A stretch of DNA of 64,000 nucleotides from Mycobacterium sp. AZCC_0083 (GTDB lineage: Bacteria > Actinomycetota > Actinomycetes > Mycobacteriales > Mycobacteriaceae), in NCBI RefSeq assembly GCF_014202335.1, contig NZ_JACHGP010000003.1:496001-560000 (forward strand), given 5' to 3'. Below the pieces are notes generated by a model. The model made no database searches, was not told the DNA's origin, and saw nothing but the letters and a program-made list of their open reading frames with translations. Shown here one piece after another: positions 51,205-59,030 of the stretch; within the stretch, counting starts at the first letter, position 1, and the number at the start of each line of letters is the position of its first letter. A program made the position numbers and the translations under genes.

Positions 51205-52839
51205 CTAATGGCGGCCGCCGCCCCCGCCGCCGCCTCCTGGAGCGCAGAAGATCAGGAAGCAGCCGCCTCCGCCACCCCCGCCGCTACTGCCCGGCGACCC
51301 GTCCGAGCCGTGCGACCCGCCCGAGCCGCCGCCGTAGCCACCCGAGCCGCCCGAACCGCCACCACTGCCAGGCCACGGGAACTGCGGTTGTTGAGGCTCC
51401 TGCGGTTGTTGAGGTTGCTGTGGGTAGTTCGGGTACTGGGGCGACTGGGGCCAGTCGCCGCCGTCATCGTGCGACGGTCGCTGCGGCCACTGTTGCTGCC
51501 AGGGCGGCCGCTGTTGCGGGTACTGCGGGTACTGCGGATATTGGGGGTACTGCGGGTACTGGGGGTACTGCGGCTGTTGCTGCCAGGGCGGGATGAACAC
51601 CGGTACCGGTGGGACCGCTGGTGGCGGTGCGGCAGGCGGATCCGGCGGGGGCGCGGCCGGCGCAGGCGGCGGCGCCTCGGGGGCGGGTGCCGGTGCGGCC
51701 TGCGGCGGTGCGACGTACACCGTGCGCGGCGGGGCGGCCGGAGCCTCCTGCACCACGGGGATCGGGGCCTGGATGGTCTCCGCCGGCGGTGGTGGAGCCG
51801 CGGGTTGCGCCTGCTCGACGGCCGCGGGAGGCGGTGGGACGGCGCTCGGGACTATCGCGGCCTGCCCTGCGTCAGGCCGCGAATCGACCGTGGGCCGGAT
51901 GTTCACGGCCAACGAGATGACCAGGCCGACGACACCGAGGACGAAGATCGCCGTCAGCGCACTGCCCACGAGCATGAACGGCTTGCGGCCCTCCTCGGCG
52001 GGCTCCGGCAGGTCGAACTCGAGGTCGTCGGCCCAGGCCAGCGGTGCGGGCGCCCCGACCGCGGCCATCTCGGTCTCGGCGTTGGCGAGGACCACGTTCT
52101 GATTACCGGCCGTCGCGCCGTCCGGGTCCAGTGAATAGGCCAGGCCCGCGGTGGTCGCGTCGTACACCGGCGCGCTGGCCGCAGCGAGTGCGGCGCCGCG
52201 CGCAAGCGCCAGGCCCGATTCCTCGGGGGCGTTGACCGGCATTGCGACGAGATCGGCGAGATGCGCCTTCACCGACGCGATGTCGACGCCCGAGCCGACC
52301 ACGAACATGCCCTCCGGCGGGGAGTCCTGCGCTTCCACCGCCGCGACCATGTCAGCGAGGACCGCCATGGCGTCGGTGCTGTGCAGGCTGCGACTGAGCA
52401 CCTTGACGATCGAGCCGTCGTCGCTGCGGACCACCGACAGGGTCGCGGTATCGCGGTCGATGAACAGCAGCCCGGTGCTCTCGTATCCGACCGCGCGACC
52501 CGCGGCCTGCGCCAGCGCGCCCGCCGCGTGCAGTTCGGACACCAACATGACGTCCTTGATGCCGCGGGCGGCCAAGGTGTCGCGCAGCGCCGCGGCCTCG
52601 ACGCGGTCACTCCACGTGACGCCGATCGCCTTGAGGACGTGTCCGCCCTCGGCGGCACTCTCCTGGGTGCCGAGCACCGCCGCGACGACCTGATCGGCCG
52701 CCGCTGACGTTGCTGAACCCTCGGTGGACGATACGTCGAAGTCATCGTGGTCAACGATCGCGCCGTCGCCCTTTTCGCCTTCGACCAGCACCATCCGCAC
52801 CGTCTTTGGTGTCAACGACACACCAAGCACGATGTCCAC
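51205..52839 (-). CDS. DUF7159-like membrane protein with Pro/Gln/Gly-rich tail
   Basis: This 544-aa protein begins DIVLGVSLTPKTVRMVLVEG, an actin-fold-like first strand pair; TGLLFIDRDTATLSVVRSDD and GMFVVGSGVDIASVKAHLAD resemble the phosphate-2 and adenosine loops in position but lack the Gly-rich signatures. LAWADDLEFD precedes one membrane span at about residues 295-320 (MLVGSALTAIFVLGVVGLVI). The outer tail has Ala/Pro-rich, (PQY)n, Gln-rich and Gly-rich parts and ends with CFLIFC and a run of Gly. The plan and the LAW motif link it to the Hsp70-like proteins of this window. GGAGGGG precedes the start. The function is unknown. Confidence 0.75.
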   Translation of the reverse strand: MDIVLGVSLTPKTVRMVLVEGEKGDGAIVDHDDFDVSSTEGSATSAAADQVVAAVLGTQESAAEGGHVLKAIGVTWSDRVEAAALRDTLAARGIKDVMLVSELHAAGALAQAAGRAVGYESTGLLFIDRDTATLSVVRSDDGSIVKVLSRSLHSTDAMAVLADMVAAVEAQDSPPEGMFVVGSGVDIASVKAHLADLVAMPVNAPEESGLALARGAALAAASAPVYDATTAGLAYSLDPDGATAGNQNVVLANAETEMAAVGAPAPLAWADDLEFDLPEPAEEGRKPFMLVGSALTAIFVLGVVGLVISLAVNIRPTVDSRPDAGQAAIVPSAVPPPPAAVEQAQPAAPPPPAETIQAPIPVVQEAPAAPPRTVYVAPPQAAPAPAPEAPPPAPAAPPPDPPAAPPPAVPPVPVFIPPWQQQPQYPQYPQYPQYPQYPQYPQQRPPWQQQWPQRPSHDDGGDWPQSPQYPNYPQQPQQPQEPQQPQFPWPGSGGGSGGSGGYGGGSGGSHGSDGSPGSSGGGGGGGCFLIFCAPGGGGGGGGRH

Positions 52840-53044
52840 TCGACCCCTCCAAAGTGTTTGCTACGCTACCTATGTCGACATTCCGACCCATCAACCGCGA
52901 GTCGACGACTATGTGTTTCATCGTCGCTACCAGGGCAGTCGTTACGTCCGGCGGCGTTAGCTGATGCACCGGCCGACGACCCGCGTTTCGACCCTACTCG
53001 GCTTGGCGACGAACGTCTTCCGCGATTCCCTTCGCCGCTGGTCG

Positions 53045-53470
53045 TCAGCCTTGTTCGGGGCGTGGGCGGCGCGACGGCATGTGCCCGTGCACTCCCTCGG
53101 CGTACGCGGTCTCGGCGTGTTGGGTGACGTCGACGCCGGTCGTCTCGTCCTCGGCGCTGACCCGGAAGCCCATCACGCGGTCGATCACCTTGGCCAACAC
53201 GTACGACACGGTGAAGGCGTACACCGCGACGACGACCGCCCCGAGTGCCTGCTTCGCCAGGCCGCCGCCGTAGAAGAGGCCTTGGGGACCTGCCGTCATG
53301 ACCTCGGTGGCCAGCAGGCCGATCAGCATGACGCCGACGACCCCGCCGACGAAGTGCACCCCGACCACGTCGAGCGAGTCGTCGAACCCGAACCGGAACT
53401 TCAGCCCGATCGCGAACGAGCAGACGATTCCGGCCAGCAGGCCGACGATGACGGCGCCAAGGGTTGCCAA
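53045..53470 (-). pseudogene. C-terminal remnant of an ammonium transporter (Amt)
   Basis: The frame reads GAVIVGLLAGIVCSFAIGLK, RFGFDDSLDVVGVHFVGGVV, GGGLAKQALGAVVVAVYAFT and SYVLAKVIDRVMGFRVSAED, the last third of an AmtB-type channel including the DDSLDVVGVH signature, then a normal tail (HAETAYAEGVHGH). The homology stops abruptly near 53460, and the sequence upstream is unrelated, so about two thirds of the gene are missing. A TTG at 53470 opens the frame but no proper start is present. Confidence 0.75.
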
Positions 53471-53803
53471 CTGGTGCCGCTTTGGGCTTATTTGGGTGCA
53501 CTTCGGTGTGCTCTAGCGTCGCTTGTCGGAGGGCGACGATAGGCTGGCGGCACAAGTTAATCCCCGTGACTGGCCGGGATGCGCCAGTTGTGGTCCAGTC
53601 GGGACCACGGCGCCGCGCGTCAGAAGTTCCAGCGGTAGCGCTGGAGACGGCGGGCCAGACCTGCGGATACGGCCAGCCTGGCGAGCCCGCGTAAGACCGA
53701 CCCGTGCAGAGCGGCGGCCGTGGGCGGTGAAGCCAGAACCCAAACCCCGCAAGGGGACGCCCGCACGAGCGTGTCACTAGAACACACTCGGCGGCAACGG
53801 TGT
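53471..53803. other. no supported gene
   Basis: This 333-bp stretch adjoins the amt breakpoint. I see no open frame with protein-like composition that has a start and ribosome site, and no clear repeat or transposase fragment. It may be the scar of the deletion or insertion that truncated amt. Confidence 0.5.
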
Positions 53804-53956
53804 TCACGGTGCCGCAGGCGGCGGCGGCGTGATGGCGACCGCGCTGGCGACCACACCCGACGCGGCGCCGAACGTCGTCGGCCAGCCATTCCGGATCTGC
53901 TCGACCGTCAGCCAGCCCGATTCCACTTCGGGCTCCCTTCGGATCCCGAAGAGCAT
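53804..53956 (-). CDS. possible 50-aa peptide downstream of dcd
   Basis: The frame starts 11 bp after the dcd stop (MLFGIRREPEVESGWLTVEQ) and ends in a mildly hydrophobic, Pro-rich tail (GVVASAVAITPPPPAAP). No clear ribosome site is visible. Its short gap to dcd suggests translation by coupling, but the evidence is thin. Confidence 0.35.
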   Translation of the reverse strand: MLFGIRREPEVESGWLTVEQIRNGWPTTFGAASGVVASAVAITPPPPAAP

Positions 53957-53967
53957 ATGTTCAGGGT

Positions 53968-54540
53968 TCAGCTGGACTTGATGAAGTTCAGATACGAGCG
54001 TGACGGAGTAGGCCCTCGCTGGCCCTGATACTTCGATCCGGCCTGCGAGCTGCCGTACGGGTGCTCGGCGGGGCTGGTCAGTCGCAGCAAGCAGAGCTGG
54101 CCGATCTTCATGCCCGTCCACAACGTGATCGGCAGGTTGGCGACGTTCGACAACTCCAGGGTGATGTGACCGCTGAAGCCCGGGTCGATGAAGCCGGCGG
54201 TGGAGTGCGTCAGCAGGCCAAGCCGGCCCAGCGACGACTTGCCTTCGAGCCTGCCCGCGAGGTCGTCGGGCAGCGTGCAGCGTTCGTAGGTCGACCCGAG
54301 GACGAACTCGCCGGGATGCAACACGAACGGCTCACCCTCCTTCGGCTCGACCAGGGTGGTGAGTTCGTCCTGACGTATCGACGGGTCGATGTGCGTGTAG
54401 CGGGTGTTGTTGAAGACCCGGAACAGGTTGTCGAGTCGGACGTCGACGCTGGACGGCTGGACCAGGCCGTCGTCGAACGGATCGATCCCCAGCCTGCCGG
54501 CGGCGATCTCGGCCCGAATGTCGCGATCGGAGAGCAGCAC
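53968..54540 (-). CDS. dcd: dCTP deaminase Dcd (Rv0321 type)
   Basis: This 190-aa protein matches the trimeric dCTP deaminase family: [58 protein letters not shown] (about 108-127) and [20 protein letters not shown] with the catalytic Glu. The M. tuberculosis enzyme converts dCTP directly to dUMP (deaminase plus dUTPase), and the same is expected here. It makes the precursor for thymidylate synthesis. It is divergent from the gene at 54629. Confidence 0.94.
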   Translation of the reverse strand: MLLSDRDIRAEIAAGRLGIDPFDDGLVQPSSVDVRLDNLFRVFNNTRYTHIDPSIRQDELTTLVEPKEGEPFVLHPGEFVLGSTYERCTLPDDLAGRLEGKSSLGRLGLLTHSTAGFIDPGFSGHITLELSNVANLPITLWTGMKIGQLCLLRLTSPAEHPYGSSQAGSKYQGQRGPTPSRSYLNFIKSS

Positions 54541-54628
54541 GCGACGAGCGTATCGGGTGCCTTGGTCTCACAGCGGTTGCTTACCCCACCGCTAGTCCCC
54601 GCAAGGCAGGCGCAGCCACACTCACTGC

Positions 54629-54979
54629 ATGCAGGGGCTATCGATGCGAGTGGCGGAGCTGCTCGCCGTCGCCGCCACACTCACCTTGTTCGCGTTCGTC
54701 GTCGCGACCCCTAGGCAGCAGGACGTGCAGATCGGGGTGACCGCGTCGGCCGGGGACGTGCAGTTGGTGGACGACACCGGCGATGCCCCCGACACCGATA
54801 CCACCGACGCCGATGACGACGACTCCGCCATGCTCGAACAGGAAGAAGAAGACGAGCAGAACCGGCAGCAAGAACAACAGGACTTGCAGAACATGCTGCA
54901 GTCCGAGCAGGAAGCCGAGCAGCAGAACGAGGCTGCCCAGCAACAGGTGCAACTCGACGAGCAGCTGGCCAGCCAGTAG
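54629..54979 (+). CDS. exported or membrane-anchored Gln/Glu/Asp-rich protein
   Basis: This 116-aa protein has a hydrophobic N-terminal segment (about residues 8-27, VAELLAVAATLTLFAFVVAT) followed by an acidic part (DDTGDAPDTDTTDADDDDS) and a helical, coiled-coil-like Glu/Gln-rich end (EQNRQQEQQDLQNMLQSEQE). ATG 54629 or 54644 may be the start. The function is not recognised. tRNA-Gly follows 64 bp downstream. Confidence 0.6.
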   Translation: MQGLSMRVAELLAVAATLTLFAFVVATPRQQDVQIGVTASAGDVQLVDDTGDAPDTDTTDADDDDSAMLEQEEEDEQNRQQEQQDLQNMLQSEQEAEQQNEAAQQQVQLDEQLASQ

Positions 54980-55043
54980 CCGGGTCTCACCGCTGCCGTC
55001 GGCGGGAATGTTAGCCTTTGTACTCGCCAGCCCTGCTGGTCAG

Positions 55044-55117
55044 GCCGATGTAGTTCAATGGCAGAACATCAGCTTCCCAAGCTGAATACGCGGGTTCGAT
55101 TCCCGTCATCGGCTCCA
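55044..55117 (+). tRNA. tRNA-Gly (anticodon CCC)
   Basis: The sequence folds as a cloverleaf: acceptor GCCGATG with CATCGGC, D-arm GTTC/GAAC, anticodon stem TCAGC/GCTGA with loop TTCCCAA (anticodon CCC), T-arm GCGGG-TTCGATT-CCCGT. Discriminator U is at 55114 and the CCA end (55115-55117) is encoded. Confidence 0.95.
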
Positions 55118-55143
55118 CGAAGATCGACGAGCCGTCGGATCGA

Positions 55144-56622
55144 TCAGCTCCCTGGTCCGCGAGTCGCCGCCTCACGGACCAGGTTCCAGTAGCGCTCCTC
55201 CCGCTCGGTCAAACGCTCGTCGGTGATCGCCCCGAAAGCCGCCGCATCCCGCGCGAAGCGCTCGGCTGCGTCGGGCAGTGCGTCCGGCCCTTCGAGCCGA
55301 AAACAGCTCGGCGCCAGCGGTCCGAACAGGAGCGATCGACGCAATTCCGGCCAGCGGGCGAGCGACGGCTCGACGCCGGCCAAGCGGGCGAAAGCCAGTG
55401 CTATCACGTTCATTCGCGTCTTCTGCGGTAGCCCGCGTCGCTCCCGGTAGGTCGCCACGGCCGCACGCTGAACATCGGGAGCGAGCGACGGGATCACCCC
55501 TCCCCAGGTGTACGCGATCCAGCGGGCCTGCAATTCCAGCGGCACGAAGTAGCCACCGGACTGGTCCCACATGCCGACGAACGCCAAGCCGGGCAGGTCG
55601 GGATGGAACGTGTGCAGATCCGAGTCAAGGTGGACGGCATCGAGATCGACTGTGGCCCTGATGCCCTCATCGAGGAAGGGGATGTGCTGTCGGAATCCGG
55701 TACCAAAGAGGATCGCGTCGAAGGTCTCCGTAGCACCGTCGGCGAACGAGACGGCGCGTTCGGCCACGGACGACATCCACGGGCGCACCCGGATCCGGCC
55801 CTCCGCGACCAGCGGCAGGTAGTCCTGACTGAGGGTGACGCCGGCGGCGAACAGCGACGGGGCGGGCGCCGGCGCGCCGTACTGTTCGGGGCTGCCGCCC
55901 GCCTCGACGACGATTTCCTTGAGCTGCCGGTCGATTTCGGCGGCGGGCAGCGTCTCGGCGGCCAACACTCCGTAGCGGGTGAAGATGCGGTGGTCCGACG
56001 GAACCCCGGCCGCGAATTTCGGCAGCACGTAGCGCTGCCGGCGCTGCGTGACGACCACGTCAGCACCCGCGTGGGAGACCGCCGTCGCGATCTCGAGCGC
56101 GCTCACCGCGCAGCCGGCCACCAGCACCCGCTTACCGCGATACCGGCCGGGATCGCGGAACGCGAACGTCGAACCGACCTCGCCGGCGAAGGTGTCCAAG
56201 CCGGGAACAGCTGGAATGGCCGGGCTCTGGAATCGCCCGCTGGCGACCACCACCCGGTCGAATTGCTCTGAGCCATCGGAGGTCTCAACGATCCAACCCC
56301 GACTGAGACGCAGCACCTCGGCCCCGAACCGCGGCACCAGATCGAACATCTCCGCGTACCGGCGCAGGTAGTCGTGCACGTCGCGATTCGACGGGAAGGT
56401 CGCGGTGCCGTCGTGCGACAGGTCGCTGAATGCGGTCAGAATCCGACTGGTGTTGGCGTGCATGTCCGGCCACACGCCGCTGCGGCCGGGCGCGCCCGTC
56501 CACTGACCGCCGAGTTCGGTACCCGACTCGAAGATCGTGACCTCGAAGCCCTGAGCCGACAGCCAGCGCGCGGTGATTAGCCCACCGGGGCCGGCGCCGA
56601 TCACCGCGACGCTGTCAGTCAT
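55144..56622 (-). CDS. flavin-containing monooxygenase-like oxidoreductase
   Basis: This 492-aa protein has an FAD-binding GAGPGG (residues 8-13), ESGTELGGQWTG, RDVHDYLRRYAEMFDL, a second nucleotide-binding motif VLVAGCAVSALEIATAV (about 165-181) and FGTGFRQHIPFL (about 308-319). These fit class B flavoprotein monooxygenases (FMO type), although the exact FxGxxxH signature is not present (FAFRDPGRYRG). A cytoplasmic enzyme using NADPH, FAD and O2 is expected; the substrate is unknown. Confidence 0.82.
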   Translation of the reverse strand: MTDSVAVIGAGPGGLITARWLSAQGFEVTIFESGTELGGQWTGAPGRSGVWPDMHANTSRILTAFSDLSHDGTATFPSNRDVHDYLRRYAEMFDLVPRFGAEVLRLSRGWIVETSDGSEQFDRVVVASGRFQSPAIPAVPGLDTFAGEVGSTFAFRDPGRYRGKRVLVAGCAVSALEIATAVSHAGADVVVTQRRQRYVLPKFAAGVPSDHRIFTRYGVLAAETLPAAEIDRQLKEIVVEAGGSPEQYGAPAPAPSLFAAGVTLSQDYLPLVAEGRIRVRPWMSSVAERAVSFADGATETFDAILFGTGFRQHIPFLDEGIRATVDLDAVHLDSDLHTFHPDLPGLAFVGMWDQSGGYFVPLELQARWIAYTWGGVIPSLAPDVQRAAVATYRERRGLPQKTRMNVIALAFARLAGVEPSLARWPELRRSLLFGPLAPSCFRLEGPDALPDAAERFARDAAAFGAITDERLTEREERYWNLVREAATRGPGS

Positions 56623-56640
56623 GCGAAAACCATCGCACGA

Positions 56641-57070
56641 TTAGGACGCGGCGCCGGCCAGCCATTCCGTGACGAAGGCGTTGAGGTCCTCGCTGCGTCC
56701 GCTGAGCAGTGCCTTGATCTGTCGGCTCTCGTCATCGGCGAGCACCTCGAAGTCGCCACGCGCCACGCCGTCGTAGGACACTGCGACGACACTGGCCGGA
56801 CTCACCTTCGGAAAGTCCCAGGCTGCCGACATCGCGGTGTCGATCAGGCCGACGATCACCCCCGTGACGCCGGTGCCCTGCGGCGCCAGTTCGCCGCGCA
56901 GTGCGTTGGTCGCCGACCACGCCGCGGCCTTCGATCCGGCGTACACCGAGTTGATCGGCGTCCAGACCGAGAGCACGTTGAGGACGAACTCTTCGAGCTC
57001 GTCACTGCGCTGTCCTGGGCCGTTGATCGCTTCGGCGACGACGTAGAGCGCGCCCGCCGCCGGGTGGCGC
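56641..57070 (-). pseudogene. short-chain dehydrogenase/reductase remnant
   Basis: The 3' part reads INSVYAGSKAAAWSATNALR (YxxxK active site), GELAPQGTGVTGVIVGLIDT and a normal C-terminus. The N-terminal NAD-binding TGxxxGxG region is absent, and the segment VLNVLSVWTPINSVYAGSK joins two SDR blocks with about 30 residues lost between them. Codons upstream (GALYVVAEAINGPGQRSDEL) are open but have no start. Only GTG 56976 could begin translation, giving 111 aa without a cofactor site. Confidence 0.6.
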
Positions 57071-57143
57071 CAGCGACTCCAGGGGTGTTCCCGCCTTGAT
57101 CAATGTGACTACGCTCACACTGATCGACCGATGAGGAGCACCC

Positions 57144-57611
57144 ATGACCGCTACAGCAGACGTCGTACCCGTATTGGACAAGCGCCGGAGCAAGTGGCTG
57201 GCGCGCGTTCAGGCCACGATCGCCGCGGAAGCCGCGCTGGCCGTGCTGGACAAGGATCTCGAAGCGAACGCCCTGCAGTGCGAGGCCAATAAGGCCGCGC
57301 TTGCGGCGGCGATCACGCGCACCGCGGAGTTGGAGAAGGAGATCAAAGCGCTGGCGAAGCAGCGCAAGCAACTGCGCGCCGACCGGACGGGCGCCAAGCG
57401 CGTCGTGAAGGATGCCCGCAGTCGAGCGAAGGTCACCGAGAAGAAGTTCGATAAGGCGCTCATTGCCGACTTGCTGCAGAAGGCCAAGACCGCAGCGTTG
57501 GCTACGAACGGCGCGCCACCCGCGAGCCGAACCCGCGCTCGCACCCCTGCCAAAGCTGCGGCGCGGCGGCGCGCCCCTGCTTCGGCGAACGGTCGCAGCG
57601 CGCGGGCCTAA
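57144..57611 (+). CDS. coiled-coil protein with Lys/Arg/Ala-rich tail
   Basis: The 155-aa protein is helical throughout (AEAALAVLDKDLEANALQCE, ELEKEIKALAKQRKQLRADR) and ends in a basic Ala/Arg-rich tail (RARTPAKAAARRRAPA), which resembles histone-H1-like or AlgP-like tails. The good ribosome site GAGGAG precedes the ATG. DNA binding is possible but is inferred from composition only. No family is recognised. Confidence 0.65.
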   Translation: MTATADVVPVLDKRRSKWLARVQATIAAEAALAVLDKDLEANALQCEANKAALAAAITRTAELEKEIKALAKQRKQLRADRTGAKRVVKDARSRAKVTEKKFDKALIADLLQKAKTAALATNGAPPASRTRARTPAKAAARRRAPASANGRSARA

Positions 57612-57614
57612 CGC

Positions 57615-57917
57615 ATGCATGAGGGTGGCGCAGGTATGTCGCGCTGCGTGGAGCTTGATGTGGCGTGGTTGGCTTCGGTTCCACAGGTGTTCAGCACCCA
57701 CATCACGACGGGCCGCTACAGCGTTTATGCGTTAGTGATAGCTGCCGACGAACGGTCGGTCGCTCGACTCTTGGTCGACGAGCTTCCCCGCGTTGCGGAG
57801 ATACGTGCCGTACAGACCGCTGAGTCAGGGCTTACCCAACCCGAGGCCACAGTGATCGTCCGTAGGTTACGGAACAATCAGCGACGCCCGCCGGGAGTTG
57901 AATTGAACCCTGGCTGA
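57615..57917 (+). CDS. hypothetical protein, 100 aa
   Basis: The frame begins 3 bp after the coiled-coil gene and has an alternating beta/alpha composition (VFSTHITTGRYSVYALVIAA, LVDELPRVAEIRAVQTAES, EATVIVRRL) like a small ferredoxin-fold domain. ATG 57615 or 57636 may be used. The 3' end overlaps the convergent MPT63-like gene by 40 bp, which lowers confidence. Confidence 0.45.
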   Translation: MHEGGAGMSRCVELDVAWLASVPQVFSTHITTGRYSVYALVIAADERSVARLLVDELPRVAEIRAVQTAESGLTQPEATVIVRRLRNNQRRPPGVELNPG

Positions 57918-58486
57918 GCCACATCCGGTTCGGTGAGCTGGAACGGGGGTGGCGCGACGACATCGGGGGCGGCCGGTGCGCTCGCTACTTCACCACCGCC
58001 GCCGTCGGTGGGGGCACCGCTGATGATCTCGCTGGAATCTCCAGGCGCTTCCGGGCCGATTCCCTCGTTTACACCGCTCGTTGGGACCCACACCATCAAG
58101 TCCTGGACACCATCGTTGTAGACGACGCTGTTGGGAGTGTCACCAATGACATCGAAGTAGATCTTGCCCGGGATTCCGCCGCCAATGATCCGATAGTTCT
58201 GCCCGCTCTCAGCGCGGGCGTTGAACAGCGCAGCTATGGGGACGCCCCCGTCGTTGGTCACGGTTGCTTCATACAACCGGCCGTTGTGAAACACGGCGTC
58301 CGAACTCGGTCTCAGCCCTTTCACCGTGTAAGTGATCATTGGGTTGCCGTAGACATCCTCGAGTGACTCCGGCACGCCGTATGGCTTGATGTTGTTGGCC
58401 GCTGAAGCCGGGACCGCCACACCGGTGGCCACGACGATCGCGACCGCAGCGATGCCGACAGGTGCCACAAGTTTCCGAATCTTCAT
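57878..58486 (-). CDS. secreted MPT63-like (DUF1942) protein
   Basis: This 202-aa protein has a signal peptide (KIRKLVAPVGIAAVAIVVAT, cut after PASA at about 30), then an immunoglobulin-like DUF1942 domain: ITYTVKGLRPSSDAVFHNGR, LYEATVTNDGGVPIAALFNA, QNYRIIGGGIPGKIYFDVIG and VVYNDGVQDLMVWVP. A Pro/Gly-rich tail of about 60 residues is extra compared with MPT63 (159 aa). Family members are secreted antigens of unknown role. Confidence 0.8.
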   Translation of the reverse strand: MKIRKLVAPVGIAAVAIVVATGVAVPASAANNIKPYGVPESLEDVYGNPMITYTVKGLRPSSDAVFHNGRLYEATVTNDGGVPIAALFNARAESGQNYRIIGGGIPGKIYFDVIGDTPNSVVYNDGVQDLMVWVPTSGVNEGIGPEAPGDSSEIISGAPTDGGGGEVASAPAAPDVVAPPPFQLTEPDVAQPGFNSTPGGRR

Positions 58487-58550
58487 ACTTACCCCTCTGT
58501 GTCAGACGCTTCGGGGCCGAACATTACCTCGCCGTATCAGCGTGAAAGGG

Positions 58551-58634
58551 CTATTTGGCGCAGCAGGCCTCAGGGTCCGCGCTTGGCAAGCGCGACCCGG
58601 TGACCGCCAACACGGCGATCATCAGCTTCTTCAT
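58551..58634 (-). CDS. possible 27-aa exported peptide
   Basis: The frame (MKKLMIAVLAVTGS..., ending DPEACCAK) has a short basic-hydrophobic start and two adjacent cysteines near the end. GAGGGG with 9-nt spacing precedes the ATG. It is upstream of and in the same direction as the MPT63-like gene, 64 bp away. The length is too short for codon evidence. Confidence 0.35.
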   Translation of the reverse strand: MKKLMIAVLAVTGSRLPSADPEACCAK

Positions 58635-59030
58635 GATTGGTTGCCCCTCAGCTCTGCCTCGTTGGAGTTCCCCCTGGCATGTCCCCCGCACCATTCGTGC
58701 ATCCTGCGACGCCCTTCCGGCGTGTCCCGTCGTCAGATTCACACAAGCCCCGCAGCGCAGCGCGCGCTTGCCAGGATCACCACCATTCAACACGTTTCTC
58801 TGATCACCGATTGAAATTGGTGCCAAGACAACGGCTTTCACCGGACTGGTCCCGCCCACTTCCTTACCGGCAACCGTTGCCCCGGAATGCAAGCGGGTCC
58901 GAAGCCCGGATTTCCGTGCACGAACGTCAGATTCGTAGGCGGGAGCCAACACCCTGAAATGCGTCGCCTCACGGATTAACATCCCCCGAGCACGGGTTCA
59001 CCGCGGGGTCTGAATGGGTGGGAGACATTG
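58635..59030. other. no supported gene
   Basis: This 396-bp gap between the tiny peptide and the OPT gene has no open frame with protein-like composition, and its GC content looks lower than its neighbours. It probably holds the divergent promoters; I cannot place them confidently. Confidence 0.5.

Noticed and set aside
52866-53807. Long minus-strand frame across the amt remnant.
   Set aside because: Its composition is Arg-rich and not protein-like; the Amt homology is in a different frame.
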